Shown here piece after piece: positions 27,701 through 35,964 of a DNA stretch of 64,000 nucleotides. The DNA comes from Actinomycetota bacterium (GTDB taxonomy: Bacteria > Actinomycetota > Actinomycetes > Mycobacteriales > Micromonosporaceae), in contig VAWN01000025.1 in the NCBI GenBank assembly GCA_005885555.1, positions 88,075-152,074 on the forward strand, given 5' to 3'. The notes under the pieces are model-generated. The model saw only the letters and a list, made by a program, of their open reading frames with translations. It did no database searches and was not told where the DNA came from. Each line of letters starts with the position of its first letter. Positions within the stretch are counted from its first letter, which is position 1. A program made the position numbers and the translations under genes.

Positions 27701-27732
27701 AGGCGTTCCTGGTCAACCTCGAGAAGATGTGA
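24706..27732 (+). CDS. fdhA: Formate dehydrogenase major subunit, selenocysteine-containing
   Basis: Molybdopterin enzyme that oxidises formate to CO2. The 1008-residue product matches FDH-N alpha length. It has a Tat signal (LTRRQFLQLGAT) and a [4Fe-4S] site (CPYCAVGCALV ... EGRLCPKG). Codon 194 is TGA at 25285-25287, in the context EQQARV-U-HGPTV, exactly where FdnG has selenocysteine. Downstream reading continues in frame with FGRGAMTNHWRDIRNADLILINGANPAEAHP. The C-terminal molydopterin-dinucleotide-binding domain covers about residues 880-1000. I therefore read through the TGA. The Tat signal and the NrfD-type partner place it on the outer face of the membrane. Selenocysteine insertion genes are not in the window. 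Confidence 0.93.
25285..25327 (+). promoter_or_regulatory. Bacterial SECIS element following the fdhA UGA codon
   Basis: Immediately after the TGA, GGTCCAAC (25291-25298) pairs with GTTTGGCC (25320-25327). GGTGACC (25299-25305) pairs with GGCCGCC (25311-25317) around the loop AGTTT, which contains the G-U expected for SelB binding. This supports readthrough as selenocysteine. Confidence 0.75.
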
Positions 27733-27733
27733 C

Positions 27734-28582
27734 GTGGACCGGGTGTCGAGTCCCTATCCGACCCACCGCCGGCGGGCGGAGATCCTGCGTGACCGGTACC
27801 CGTTCGCGGCCGAGGTGCTGGCCGTGTACCTCGCCCTGCTCGACGTCTGGGACGATGCCTGGGCGCTGACGCAGGAGGAGCGGCCGCGCCACCTTGCCCC
27901 GTGGGCGACCGACCGGATCCTGCCCCGGGTGGTGGCGGCCACCGAGGCGACCGGCCCCGAACCACTGGCCAAGGCCAGCCGTGAGCTTCTCGACGCGGGG
28001 CGGCTCGACGAGGCACTGGTCGCCTGGCTGGCCGGCGGTGAACTCGCGCCGGTCGAACGGTACCTCGCTCGGGCGTCGCTGTATGCGCCTTTGCTGGCGC
28101 TGGGTCCGGCGGCCGCCGAGGCGTGCGCGGACGACCCGTCGCCGCGGGGCGACCGGCGCTGCCCGTGTTGCGGCGGGCCACCGCAGGTCAGCTTCCGCGG
28201 CGATGCCGGAGACCGGCTGGTCGCCGGCCGCCGGCAGCTCACCTGCGCCCGGTGCGGGCAGAGCTGGAACTACTCGGCCAGCGCCTGCCCGTACTGCGGG
28301 GAGACGTCGGGGTCCCGGCGCACGATGTACGCCGAGCGGCGCGACGGACCCGTCGTCGGGCGGGACGGAACCGAGGCAACCGACGGGGACACCGACCCGC
28401 CGACGTTCCCGCATCTGCGCATCGAGAGCTGTGCGAGCTGCGCGCGGTACCTGATCGACGTCGACCTGGGCAGCGACCCCGGCGCGGTACCGGAAGTGGA
28501 CGAGCTGGCGGCGCTGCCGCTCGACCTGTACGCGGTCGACCACGGACTAACCAAGATCACACCGAACCTGATGGGGTTCTGA
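27734..28582 (+). CDS. fdhE: Formate dehydrogenase accessory protein FdhE
   Basis: A 282-residue maturation factor. It carries the family's metal-binding CxxC pairs: CPCCGGPP near residue 140, CARCGQSWNYSASACPYCGE near residue 173, and CASCARYL near residue 236. It ends in the conserved LDLYAVDHGLTKITPNLMGF. FdhE is needed to activate the formate dehydrogenase core before or during Tat export and is not part of the final complex. The GTG start lies one base after the fdhA stop. The gene overlaps fdhB by one base (TGATG). Confidence 0.92.
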   Translation: MDRVSSPYPTHRRRAEILRDRYPFAAEVLAVYLALLDVWDDAWALTQEERPRHLAPWATDRILPRVVAATEATGPEPLAKASRELLDAGRLDEALVAWLAGGELAPVERYLARASLYAPLLALGPAAAEACADDPSPRGDRRCPCCGGPPQVSFRGDAGDRLVAGRRQLTCARCGQSWNYSASACPYCGETSGSRRTMYAERRDGPVVGRDGTEATDGDTDPPTFPHLRIESCASCARYLIDVDLGSDPGAVPEVDELAALPLDLYAVDHGLTKITPNLMGF

Positions 28583-29430
28583 TGGTCGAGATCACGCCCG
28601 GCCGGGCCTACGGATTCTTCACCGACACGAGTGTCTGCATCGGATGCAAGGCCTGCGAGGTCGCCTGCAAGGAGTGGAACCAGCTCCCCGGCAACGAGCC
28701 GGTCTTCGGCGACGGCTTCGACAACACCGGCAGCCTCGACTCGCAGAACTGGCGGCACGTCAAGTTCATCGACAACGTGGCCGACGAGACCATGCAGGCC
28801 GGTGACGGCAAGGCCTGGCTGATGATGTCCGACGTGTGCAAGCACTGCAAGCACGCGAGCTGCCTTGAGGTCTGCCCGACCGGTGCCCTCATCCGCACCG
28901 AGTTCGACACCGTCTACATCCAGCCCGACGTCTGCAACGGCTGCCGTGACTGCATCGCGGCGTGCCCGTACGGCGTCATCGGCCTGGACGAGCACAGCAA
29001 CGTCGCGCAGAAGTGCACGCTGTGCTACGACCGGCTGCAGGGTGGGATGGAACCCGCCTGCGCCAAGGCCTGCCCCACCCAGTCGATCCAGTTCGGCCCG
29101 GTCGACGAGCTGCGCGCGAAAGCCAGCCAGCGCCTGGACGACCTGCACGGGCAGGGCATCGCGCAGGCACAGCTGTACGGCGCGGACGACTCCGTCTACG
29201 GCGGCCTCAACGCCTTCTTCCTGTTGATGGACAAGCCGGAGGCGTACCACCTGCCCAACGCGGCGAACGCGGTGCTGCCCAGCCGCAACAACGCGCGCGG
29301 CTACCTGGCCACCGCGGTCACCGCGGTACTGGCGGTCATCGGCGGCCTGGTCGCCCTGCGCCGGCGCCGTGAGCCGGTGCGCGAGCCCGTGCCTGAACCC
29401 GTGCGCAAGCAACCCGAGGGAGGTGAGTGA
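28582..29430 (+). CDS. fdhB: Formate dehydrogenase iron-sulfur subunit
   Basis: A 282-residue electron-transfer subunit with four [4Fe-4S] cluster motifs: CIGCKACEVACKEW, CKHCKHASCLEVCPTGA, CNGCRDCIAACPYGV and CTLCYDRLQ...CAKACPT. A C-terminal membrane anchor (YLATAVTAVLAVIGGLVAL, about residues 238-256) is followed by a charged tail with repeated arginine/valine-proline units. It passes electrons from FdhA to the membrane subunit. The GTGA overlap with the next gene shows tight coupling. Confidence 0.95.
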   Translation: MVEITPGRAYGFFTDTSVCIGCKACEVACKEWNQLPGNEPVFGDGFDNTGSLDSQNWRHVKFIDNVADETMQAGDGKAWLMMSDVCKHCKHASCLEVCPTGALIRTEFDTVYIQPDVCNGCRDCIAACPYGVIGLDEHSNVAQKCTLCYDRLQGGMEPACAKACPTQSIQFGPVDELRAKASQRLDDLHGQGIAQAQLYGADDSVYGGLNAFFLLMDKPEAYHLPNAANAVLPSRNNARGYLATAVTAVLAVIGGLVALRRRREPVREPVPEPVRKQPEGGE

Positions 29431-30356
29431 GGGTGGTGCTGGCCGAGGCGGAGCACTTCGTCCGCGCTCCCAACTGGACCTGGTACATCCTGTTCTACTT
29501 CTTCCTGGCGGGCCTGTCCGGCGGGTCCTATGTGCTCGCCACCCTGCTGCGCCTGCGCGGTGACAGCGCGGCGGAGGCGGTGGCACGGCTCGGGTACTAC
29601 GTGGCCTTCCCGACCATGCTGGTCTGCCCGATCCTGCTGACCCTCGACCTCGGTCAGCCGCTGCGCTTCTGGCACATGCTGGTCAACACCACGCCCGGCC
29701 AGCTGGTGCCGATCTTCAAGTACTGGTCGCCGATGTCGGTGGGCGCGTGGGCACTGGTGGCGTTCGGGCTCTTCGTCACCGTGTCGTTCCTCGACGCGCT
29801 GCGCCGCGACCGCAGGGGCATCGAGGGGGCCGGCCTGCTCGCCAAGCTGTGGTCGATCGCCGGGGCTGTCGTGGGCCTGTTCATCGCCGGGTACACCGGC
29901 GTCCTGCTCGCCGTGTCCAACCAGCCGGTGTGGAGCGACACCTGGGCCCTCGGCGGCCTGTTCCTCGCCTCGGGGCTGTCCGGTTCGGCGGCGCTGCTCG
30001 GCTGGCTGGCCCGCCACCGGCGCGCCGCGCAGCCGGCGGCCGGCGCGTTCGTCCGGGCCGAGCGGGTCTTCCTGCTCCTCGAACTCGTGCTGATCGTCGC
30101 CTTCGTGCTGACGCTCGTGCCCGCGGGCACGCTCGGCCGGGCGTTCGGCTTCCCGTGGATCCTGCTCTGGGCGCTCGCACTGCTGTGCGTCCTGCCGTGG
30201 TTGCGCAGCCGGGAACGCACCCGGTCCGCGGTCGCCGCCGACGGTACCGTGGCCGCGCCGGCCCGGGTCGTCGTGGCGCCCGGTCTCATCCTGACCACGC
30301 TCGCACTCATCAGCGTCCTGGCGATTCGGGCGGCGGTGATCTTCAGCGCCCAGTGA
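29427..30356 (+). CDS. fdhC: NrfD-type membrane subunit of formate dehydrogenase
   Basis: A 309-residue membrane protein with eight to nine hydrophobic segments. It has the NrfD/polysulfide-reductase signature (WTWYILFYFFLAGLSGGSYVLATLL near residue 18, LDLGQPLRFWHML near residue 76). It is not the cytochrome b type (FdnI), because no paired haem histidines are evident. It should anchor FdhAB and pass electrons to the quinone pool. It is the last gene of the operon, followed by a strong hairpin. Confidence 0.9.
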   Translation: MRVVLAEAEHFVRAPNWTWYILFYFFLAGLSGGSYVLATLLRLRGDSAAEAVARLGYYVAFPTMLVCPILLTLDLGQPLRFWHMLVNTTPGQLVPIFKYWSPMSVGAWALVAFGLFVTVSFLDALRRDRRGIEGAGLLAKLWSIAGAVVGLFIAGYTGVLLAVSNQPVWSDTWALGGLFLASGLSGSAALLGWLARHRRAAQPAAGAFVRAERVFLLLELVLIVAFVLTLVPAGTLGRAFGFPWILLWALALLCVLPWLRSRERTRSAVAADGTVAAPARVVVAPGLILTTLALISVLAIRAAVIFSAQ

Positions 30357-30377
30357 CCGCCCTGGTCACAAAACCGC

Positions 30378-30413
30378 GGACGCGGGTACCCCTCGTCAGG
30401 GGTACCCGCGTCC
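30378..30413. terminator. Strong terminator after the formate dehydrogenase operon
   Basis: The 16-bp perfect arms 30378-30393 and 30398-30413 (GGACGCGGGTACCCCT and complement) have a CGTC loop. A short A/T extension flanks it (AAACC before, GGTTT after). It lies between convergent genes and can serve both. Confidence 0.88.
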
Positions 30414-30426
30414 GGGGTTTCACCGG

Positions 30427-33400
30427 TCAGGTCAGGTAGGCCAGCACCCGGTTCATCAGATCGGCCTTGTCGGCCGCGGTACCGTACGCCTCGAACGGGA
30501 AGGCCAGGAAGACCACCTTGTACGCGCCGGCCGCGACGGTCAGCGCGTCCGACGCCGAGGAGTCGTCGGTGAAGGCCGCCGCCGCCGGGGCGATCGGTGT
30601 GATCTGATCCTCGAACGCCGCGTTGAGCACCGAGTGGTCCAGCGGGACCGTCCCGATGCCGTTGCTCACCGGGTTGCCGGCCACGCCGTGCACGTTCGCC
30701 GTCGGCTTGTCGTTCTGCGTTTCCGAGCCGTCCCAGTTGATGTGCAGGTAGTTGTGCACGAACGGGGTGGTACCCGCCGACTGGTCGAGGATGTCCTGCC
30801 CGGACATGAACAGCCGTCCGCCGCCGTCCAGGTACGTCGCGAGCTCCGACTCGTACGCCATGATCGGACCGGGGAAGGCGTTGCCGGTGAACCAGACCAC
30901 CCTCTTGTGCGCGGTCAGCATCGACAGCGGAACCGTCGGGTCGGCGGACAGGTCCCAGTAGCTGAACCCGACGCCATCAGCCGTCAACGCGTTCTGGTAG
31001 AAGCTCTCCACGTTCGGCCCGCCCATGTCGCCGTCGACGATGAGCGTGTCGACGGTGACCGCGATCGTGGTCAGCTTCGCCGTGGCGGTCACCGACGGGT
31101 CGGCCGCCGACGTCGCCGTGAGTGTGGTGTCGCTGGTGTTGCCGTTGGCGGCCGACGCCGGTACCGCGACCTTGACGCACAGGTCGAGGGTGCCGCCGGA
31201 CGGCACGCTCGCCGTCGAGCTGAGCTGCGTGGTGCAGGTCGGGTCGAAGACGTGCGCGGTCCACGTGCTCGTGGACGCCAGCGCGTACGAGTCGGCCATG
31301 AAGCCGGCGTTGGTCAGCCGCACGGTGTATGTGGCGTCCGTGCCGGCCCGCCCGCCGCCCTTCTGCGCGGCCGGGGTCAGCGTCACCGCATGCGCCGGCG
31401 CGGGCGGCAGCGTGATCGCGAACACGTGCATGTCGCCACCGGTCGCCTGCGGCAGGGTGATGCTCGCGACCGTCTTGGCCACCGAGACCGGCGCCTCCAT
31501 CGCGAAGACGTACGTCTTGACGTTGTCGCGCTGGTTGCCGGCGGCGTTGCGGTACGGCATGGCGACCGCGATGCTGTTGCCCGGCACGGGTGGGAACCCG
31601 CCGGCCCCGAGCGTCCAGTCGCTGAAGTTCGCGGTGAACTGACTCGTCGTGCCGTCGGTGTAGGTGACCGTGGCGGTACCGCCGGCGCCGGCGCTACCCG
31701 CGTTGGTTGCGCTGCCCAGCAGGCCGATCCTCGATGCGTGCGCGGGCGCCGCCAGCGGGATGGTCTGCCCGGCCGCCTCGATGTTGTCCAGCGTGGCTAC
31801 CGGTTCATCCGGCCAGGTGTAGCCGATCCCGTTCACGGTGACCGTGCCGCCCGGGGTGACGCCCTGCGCGGCCAGTGCCTGTGCGGAGTAGCTCCAGCCG
31901 CCGCCGTCGTATGTGGCGGCGCTGGTGTTGGTGTCGTCGGTGATGCCGGCGTTGGTGAAGTACGGCCACAGCTCGCCGAGCTTGGCGACCGCGACGGCGA
32001 GGGTGACCGTCCGGTGCCCACCGCTGGCCGTGGTGAGGTCGAAGCTGACGTGGTACCGCCCGTCCGGCGTACCCGCCGCGGCGCTGACCGTCAGCGGCGT
32101 GCTGGCGCGGCGGCCGTTGCCGAGCGTCGAGGACCCCTGTGCCGGGCTCACCGTGAGGCCGCTGTCGGCGTGGGCGGTCCAGGTGACCTTCTGGTTGGTG
32201 CTGGAGGCGTTGGCCAGCAGCAGCGTCGAGCTACCCGAGGCGCCCGGCTGCAACACCAGGTTGCTGGGATCCAGCGAGGCGAGTACGGGCTGCTCGCCCA
32301 GGTGGTACGACGGCGGGGCGTCCTGCGGTGCGGTGCCCCAGGTGCTCGGGCTCGTGCCCATTGTCCAGTCGAGCGTGGCACCGGCGGCGAGCGTCGAGAA
32401 CGGCACGTACAGCGTGTGGTACGGGCTGCCGTTGAGCTTCAGGTTCTGCACGTAGAAGGTGGTCGGCGAGGCCCCGGGCGCGTTGATGTTGACCGTCTTG
32501 CCGTTGGGCAGGTTGATGCCGATGTGCGGGAAGCCCGGACCGTTGAACACGAGGTTGTCGTTGCCGGAGTTCTCCGGGTACATGCCCAGCATTTCCCAGA
32601 CGAAGGCGGAGCTGTTCGCGCCGAGGTCGTCGTTGTCGGGCAGCCCGCTGGGCCCGGGCCGGTACATCGTGTTGCGGATGTTGTTGACGGCCTGCTGGGT
32701 ACCGGCCGGGTCCTGCGCGTAGTTGAGCGCGTACTGCTCGCCGAAGCCGAACTCGTTGGTCAGCAGCGCGTGCATCCCGCCGGCGTCCGGCTGGGACAGG
32801 AACTCCCGCAGTGCCGGGGCCACCTGTGCCTTGCCGCCCAGCAGCGTGAAGAGGGCCGGGTAGTTGTTGGGGACGTTCCACAGGTACTCGTAGGCCGATC
32901 CCTCCACGAACCGCGTCGAACTGGTCGGGGTGACCCCGGGGGCGAACGAGCCGTCCTGGTTGCGTCCGTTCAACAGGTTGTTGGACAGGTTGAAGACGTT
33001 CTGCCAGTTGTTGGCCCGCGCCTGGAGCATGTCGGCGTCCGCGCTGTCGCCGAGTGCCCGCGCGAAGAACGACAGCGCGAGATCCTGGCTGTTGTATTCG
33101 AGCAGCGTCGGCACGAACCCGTGCGGGTTGCAGCAGCCGTACCTGCCGTCCTCGGGCAGATAGCCGTAGGTGGCTTCCAGCGCCTCACCGGGCCGCACGT
33201 CGTTGACCGTGGTGGCCTGCGCGAGCATGGCCTTGAGCGCGCCCGCCGTGTCGAAGGCGCGGGCGCCGAACGCGTAGTAGTCGGCGATGATCGACTGCGC
33301 CGGGTCACCGACCATCACGTAGTTGTTCAGGTGCAGGTACCCCCACTGCTGCAGGATCTTGTCCTGGCTGTAGTAGTTCAGCAGTGACTGGGCCTGGTCG

Positions 33401-34743
33401 CTCGCCGGGGCCGGGTCGAGCATCGCCTGCAACTGCGAGAGCGAGTGGAAGGTGTCCCAGCCGGAGAAGACGCCGTACTGGTCGTGCTGCCCGGCACCGA
33501 TCGTGTGCACCTTGACGTCCGCGCCCATGTACTGGCCGTTGACGTCGCTGGTGATGTTCGGCTGGATGAACGCCTTGTAGAGGTTGCTGTAGAACTGCTG
33601 GGTCTGGGCGAAGCTGCCGCCGGCCACCTGGATGCGCCCGAGCAGCTTGTTCCACGCGTCCTGGGCGGCGCTCTTGACGTTGCCGAAGTTCCAGCCCGCG
33701 TTGTCGGTCTGCCAGTTCAGCCGGGCGTTGTCGTCGCTGACGTACGAGATGCCGAGCTTGGCCTGGACGACGGCGTTGCCGGTGGTGTTGAAGGTGACGT
33801 ACACCGCGCTCGGCGTACCGTTCGCGGCTTTGATGATCTGCGACGAGCTGAACGGCTGGTCGAAGGTGATGTCGAAGTGGACCGTGTACTCCTGCCGCTG
33901 GTTGTCGTTCATGACCTCGCCGCAGAAGTGGCCGCTCGTCTGTGAGCCGCTGACCTCGTTGCTGCCCAGGATCTGCGCGGTGCTCGGCGCGAACTGGCCG
34001 TTCTGGCTGTTGCGCAGCTTGATCAGGAACCCGGCCTGGGTGGTGGCCGGGTAGGTGAACCGGCCCATCGAGCTGTGCGCGGTCGCGGTGAACTCCGACG
34101 TGATCGTGTTCGGCTGGTTGGTCTGCGCCGAGTAGTAGCCGGCCTGCGCGACCTCACCGTTGTTGGTGAACGGGGTCATGATCGCGTTGGGGTTGCCGCC
34201 GGGCAGGGTACCGGTGATCGGCAGCATCGGGACGTCTCCCGCCGCGCCGCAGCCCGGTCCGCTGATGTGGGTCAGCGAGTACCCGGTGATCGACGAGTCG
34301 CCGAAGCTGTACCCGCCGCCGGCGTTGCGGGTGGGCATCGTGTCCGGGCTCCACTGCACCATGCCGAACGGCACTTCCGCGCCGGGGAACGTGTTCCCGC
34401 CGCCGGTGGTCCACGTCCGGGTGTCCACCATCGGCGCCGGATCGGTCACCGCCTGGGTGACCGTTGCCTGGTTCTTCGCGCCTGCCGGCAGCTTGGTCGC
34501 GGGTACCGCGCCCGGACAGTGGACCGGACGTCCGTTCGATCCCCTGGTGCAGGCGGCGGTGTCCGACCCGGCCTTGCCGGGCTTCGTGCCGGCGCCTGAT
34601 CCTGCGCCGGCGGACGGGCTGGGGTTCGGCCCGGCCGCTGCGGGCGTCGCGCTCAACAACGCCGCACCGCCGAGGATGGCGGCGGCAACCAGGCCGACGA
34701 CGGCCCGGCGGCGCGAGAACGGTGGCGGCTGAGTGGCTGGCAT
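30427..34743 (-). CDS. Secreted GH92-family glycosidase (alpha-mannosidase type), multidomain
   Basis: A 1438-residue exported enzyme. The signal region (residues 9-37, FSRRRAVVGLVAAAILGGAALLSATPAAA) has twin arginines. The GH92 catalytic part spans about residues 100-810: FPGAEVPFGMVQWSPDT, SITGYSLTHISGPGC, SSAFVWEMLGMYPENSG and FPHIGINLPNGKTVNINAPG. These are calcium-dependent exo-mannosidases. A NEW3-like sandwich follows from about residue 820 (LDPSNLVLQPGASGSSTLLLANAS), then several Ig-like or galactose-binding-like modules and a C-terminal domain with the opening LIVDGDMGGPN. The ATG at 34743 has GAGGAG upstream. It probably trims mannose from glycans outside the cell. Specificity cannot be read from the sequence. 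Confidence 0.9.
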   Translation of the reverse strand: MPATQPPPFSRRRAVVGLVAAAILGGAALLSATPAAAGPNPSPSAGAGSGAGTKPGKAGSDTAACTRGSNGRPVHCPGAVPATKLPAGAKNQATVTQAVTDPAPMVDTRTWTTGGGNTFPGAEVPFGMVQWSPDTMPTRNAGGGYSFGDSSITGYSLTHISGPGCGAAGDVPMLPITGTLPGGNPNAIMTPFTNNGEVAQAGYYSAQTNQPNTITSEFTATAHSSMGRFTYPATTQAGFLIKLRNSQNGQFAPSTAQILGSNEVSGSQTSGHFCGEVMNDNQRQEYTVHFDITFDQPFSSSQIIKAANGTPSAVYVTFNTTGNAVVQAKLGISYVSDDNARLNWQTDNAGWNFGNVKSAAQDAWNKLLGRIQVAGGSFAQTQQFYSNLYKAFIQPNITSDVNGQYMGADVKVHTIGAGQHDQYGVFSGWDTFHSLSQLQAMLDPAPASDQAQSLLNYYSQDKILQQWGYLHLNNYVMVGDPAQSIIADYYAFGARAFDTAGALKAMLAQATTVNDVRPGEALEATYGYLPEDGRYGCCNPHGFVPTLLEYNSQDLALSFFARALGDSADADMLQARANNWQNVFNLSNNLLNGRNQDGSFAPGVTPTSSTRFVEGSAYEYLWNVPNNYPALFTLLGGKAQVAPALREFLSQPDAGGMHALLTNEFGFGEQYALNYAQDPAGTQQAVNNIRNTMYRPGPSGLPDNDDLGANSSAFVWEMLGMYPENSGNDNLVFNGPGFPHIGINLPNGKTVNINAPGASPTTFYVQNLKLNGSPYHTLYVPFSTLAAGATLDWTMGTSPSTWGTAPQDAPPSYHLGEQPVLASLDPSNLVLQPGASGSSTLLLANASSTNQKVTWTAHADSGLTVSPAQGSSTLGNGRRASTPLTVSAAAGTPDGRYHVSFDLTTASGGHRTVTLAVAVAKLGELWPYFTNAGITDDTNTSAATYDGGGWSYSAQALAAQGVTPGGTVTVNGIGYTWPDEPVATLDNIEAAGQTIPLAAPAHASRIGLLGSATNAGSAGAGGTATVTYTDGTTSQFTANFSDWTLGAGGFPPVPGNSIAVAMPYRNAAGNQRDNVKTYVFAMEAPVSVAKTVASITLPQATGGDMHVFAITLPPAPAHAVTLTPAAQKGGGRAGTDATYTVRLTNAGFMADSYALASTSTWTAHVFDPTCTTQLSSTASVPSGGTLDLCVKVAVPASAANGNTSDTTLTATSAADPSVTATAKLTTIAVTVDTLIVDGDMGGPNVESFYQNALTADGVGFSYWDLSADPTVPLSMLTAHKRVVWFTGNAFPGPIMAYESELATYLDGGGRLFMSGQDILDQSAGTTPFVHNYLHINWDGSETQNDKPTANVHGVAGNPVSNGIGTVPLDHSVLNAAFEDQITPIAPAAAAFTDDSSASDALTVAAGAYKVVFLAFPFEAYGTAADKADLMNRVLAYLT

Positions 34744-34874
34744 CGACAGCTCCTCTCTCGCCGGGGAGCCGACAAGATCCCCAGCCGCGGTGACAACGTT
34801 GTCGATGGTCCGGAAATTACGCCCGAAGGCTCATCGGTGTCAATGTCGCTGTAGGAGCTTTCCGGCACGTCCGG

Positions 34875-34913
34875 ATGCCGTGGAACCCGGCCCGGGCGCG
34901 GGTTCCACGGCAT
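34875..34913. terminator. Terminator hairpin downstream of the VOC gene
   Basis: ATGCCGTGGAACCCG (34875-34889) and CGGGTTCCACGGCAT (34899-34913) form a perfect 15-bp stem with a 9-base loop, 16 bases past the end of the leftward VOC gene. Confidence 0.8.
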
Positions 34914-34929
34914 GCTGCGGTTGCGGCGG

Positions 34930-35286
34930 TCACCGGTCCTGAACCAGCCCCAGGACGTTGCCGTCGGGGTCGGTGAAGGTGGCCACCAGGCGGCCGCCAC
35001 CGACGTCGTGCGCCGGCTCCTTCACGGTCGCACCCGCGGCGGTCACCTCGGCCAGTTTCGCCTCGATGTCCGGCACCTGCCAGTAGGCCACCGGCGAGGT
35101 CATGCCCTGCGGGCCACCGCCCGGTACCAGGCCGATGTGCTGGCCGCCGGCGTCGAAGCCGACGTAGTAGGACGAGTCGGCCTGCGGTGGCATGCCGAGC
35201 AGGGCGGCGTACACCGCCTTGGCCTTCGTCAGGTCGGACACGGGATGCAGCACGATCGTGACGCCCTGCGGGGAAGAGTCGGTCAT
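34930..35286 (-). CDS. VOC-family (glyoxalase/bleomycin resistance-like) protein
   Basis: A 118-residue protein with one pair of beta-alpha-beta-beta-beta units. It starts VTIVLHPVSDLTKAKAVYAALLG and ends GGGRLVATFTDPDGNVLGLVQD. VOC proteins bind a metal and act as glyoxalases, dioxygenases, epimerases or antibiotic-binding proteins; nothing here decides between them. I chose ATG at 35286 because GAGGAG lies seven bases upstream. An upstream in-frame GTG would be too close to that site. Confidence 0.85.
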   Translation of the reverse strand: MTDSSPQGVTIVLHPVSDLTKAKAVYAALLGMPPQADSSYYVGFDAGGQHIGLVPGGGPQGMTSPVAYWQVPDIEAKLAEVTAAGATVKEPAHDVGGGRLVATFTDPDGNVLGLVQDR

Positions 35287-35480
35287 CGTCACTCCTCAGG
35301 TCGTGGGTCGGATCGACCCGGTGTCCCCATAGCATTTCGCCCGGCCCGGCCGGTCCGCATCCGTGGCGGCCACGGAGCCGCCATGTCGTCCTTGATTAGA
35401 AAACTTTCATACGGCTCTACCGGTTCCGACCCATCTTGTACGGTTCTGTAGGTATGTCCGTATCGAGGTTGGAGCTTGAA

Positions 35481-35891
35481 ATGATCCGTCGCACCGTTGT
35501 CGTCGCGTCGACCATCCTGGGCATGACGCTCCTCGGCGCGCCCGGCGCCATGGCCAGCGTGGCGCGCGCCGACATCACCGGTCAGGCCACGGCGGCCACC
35601 AGTTGCACCGGTACCCTGCACGCCAGCAAGAGCCCGACCGCGGTCACCGTGACCGGTACCGTGCAGTGCACCGCCGCCAGCGTGCTCGCCGTCAATGCCG
35701 CGGCCACGGCCGCGGGTACCGCCGCGGGTACCGCCGGGCAGGTCTCCGTCGCGGCGACCAGCCCGGTCAACGCCGCCGCGAACGTCACCACCGCCGTGGA
35801 CATGACGATCCCGCTGCCTGGGTGCACCTCGGTGACCGCCGCCATGGTCGACACCGCCACCGGCGCCACCGTGGCGACGACCACCGGCTGA
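35481..35891 (+). CDS. Small secreted Ala/Thr-rich protein
   Basis: A 136-residue protein with a Sec signal (RRTVVVASTILGMTLLGAPGAMA). The mature part is rich in Ala, Thr and Val with three cysteines, and looks like an all-beta domain. GGAG precedes the ATG. I do not recognise the family. The AT-richer stretch before it (35395-35450) probably holds its promoter. Confidence 0.6.
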   Translation: MIRRTVVVASTILGMTLLGAPGAMASVARADITGQATAATSCTGTLHASKSPTAVTVTGTVQCTAASVLAVNAAATAAGTAAGTAGQVSVAATSPVNAAANVTTAVDMTIPLPGCTSVTAAMVDTATGATVATTTG

Positions 35892-35964
35892 ACGGCTTGC
35901 GGGCGGCGGCATCCCGGACGCGGATGCCGCCGCCCACCCGTCGATGGCGTGCGAGGATGCCGGC

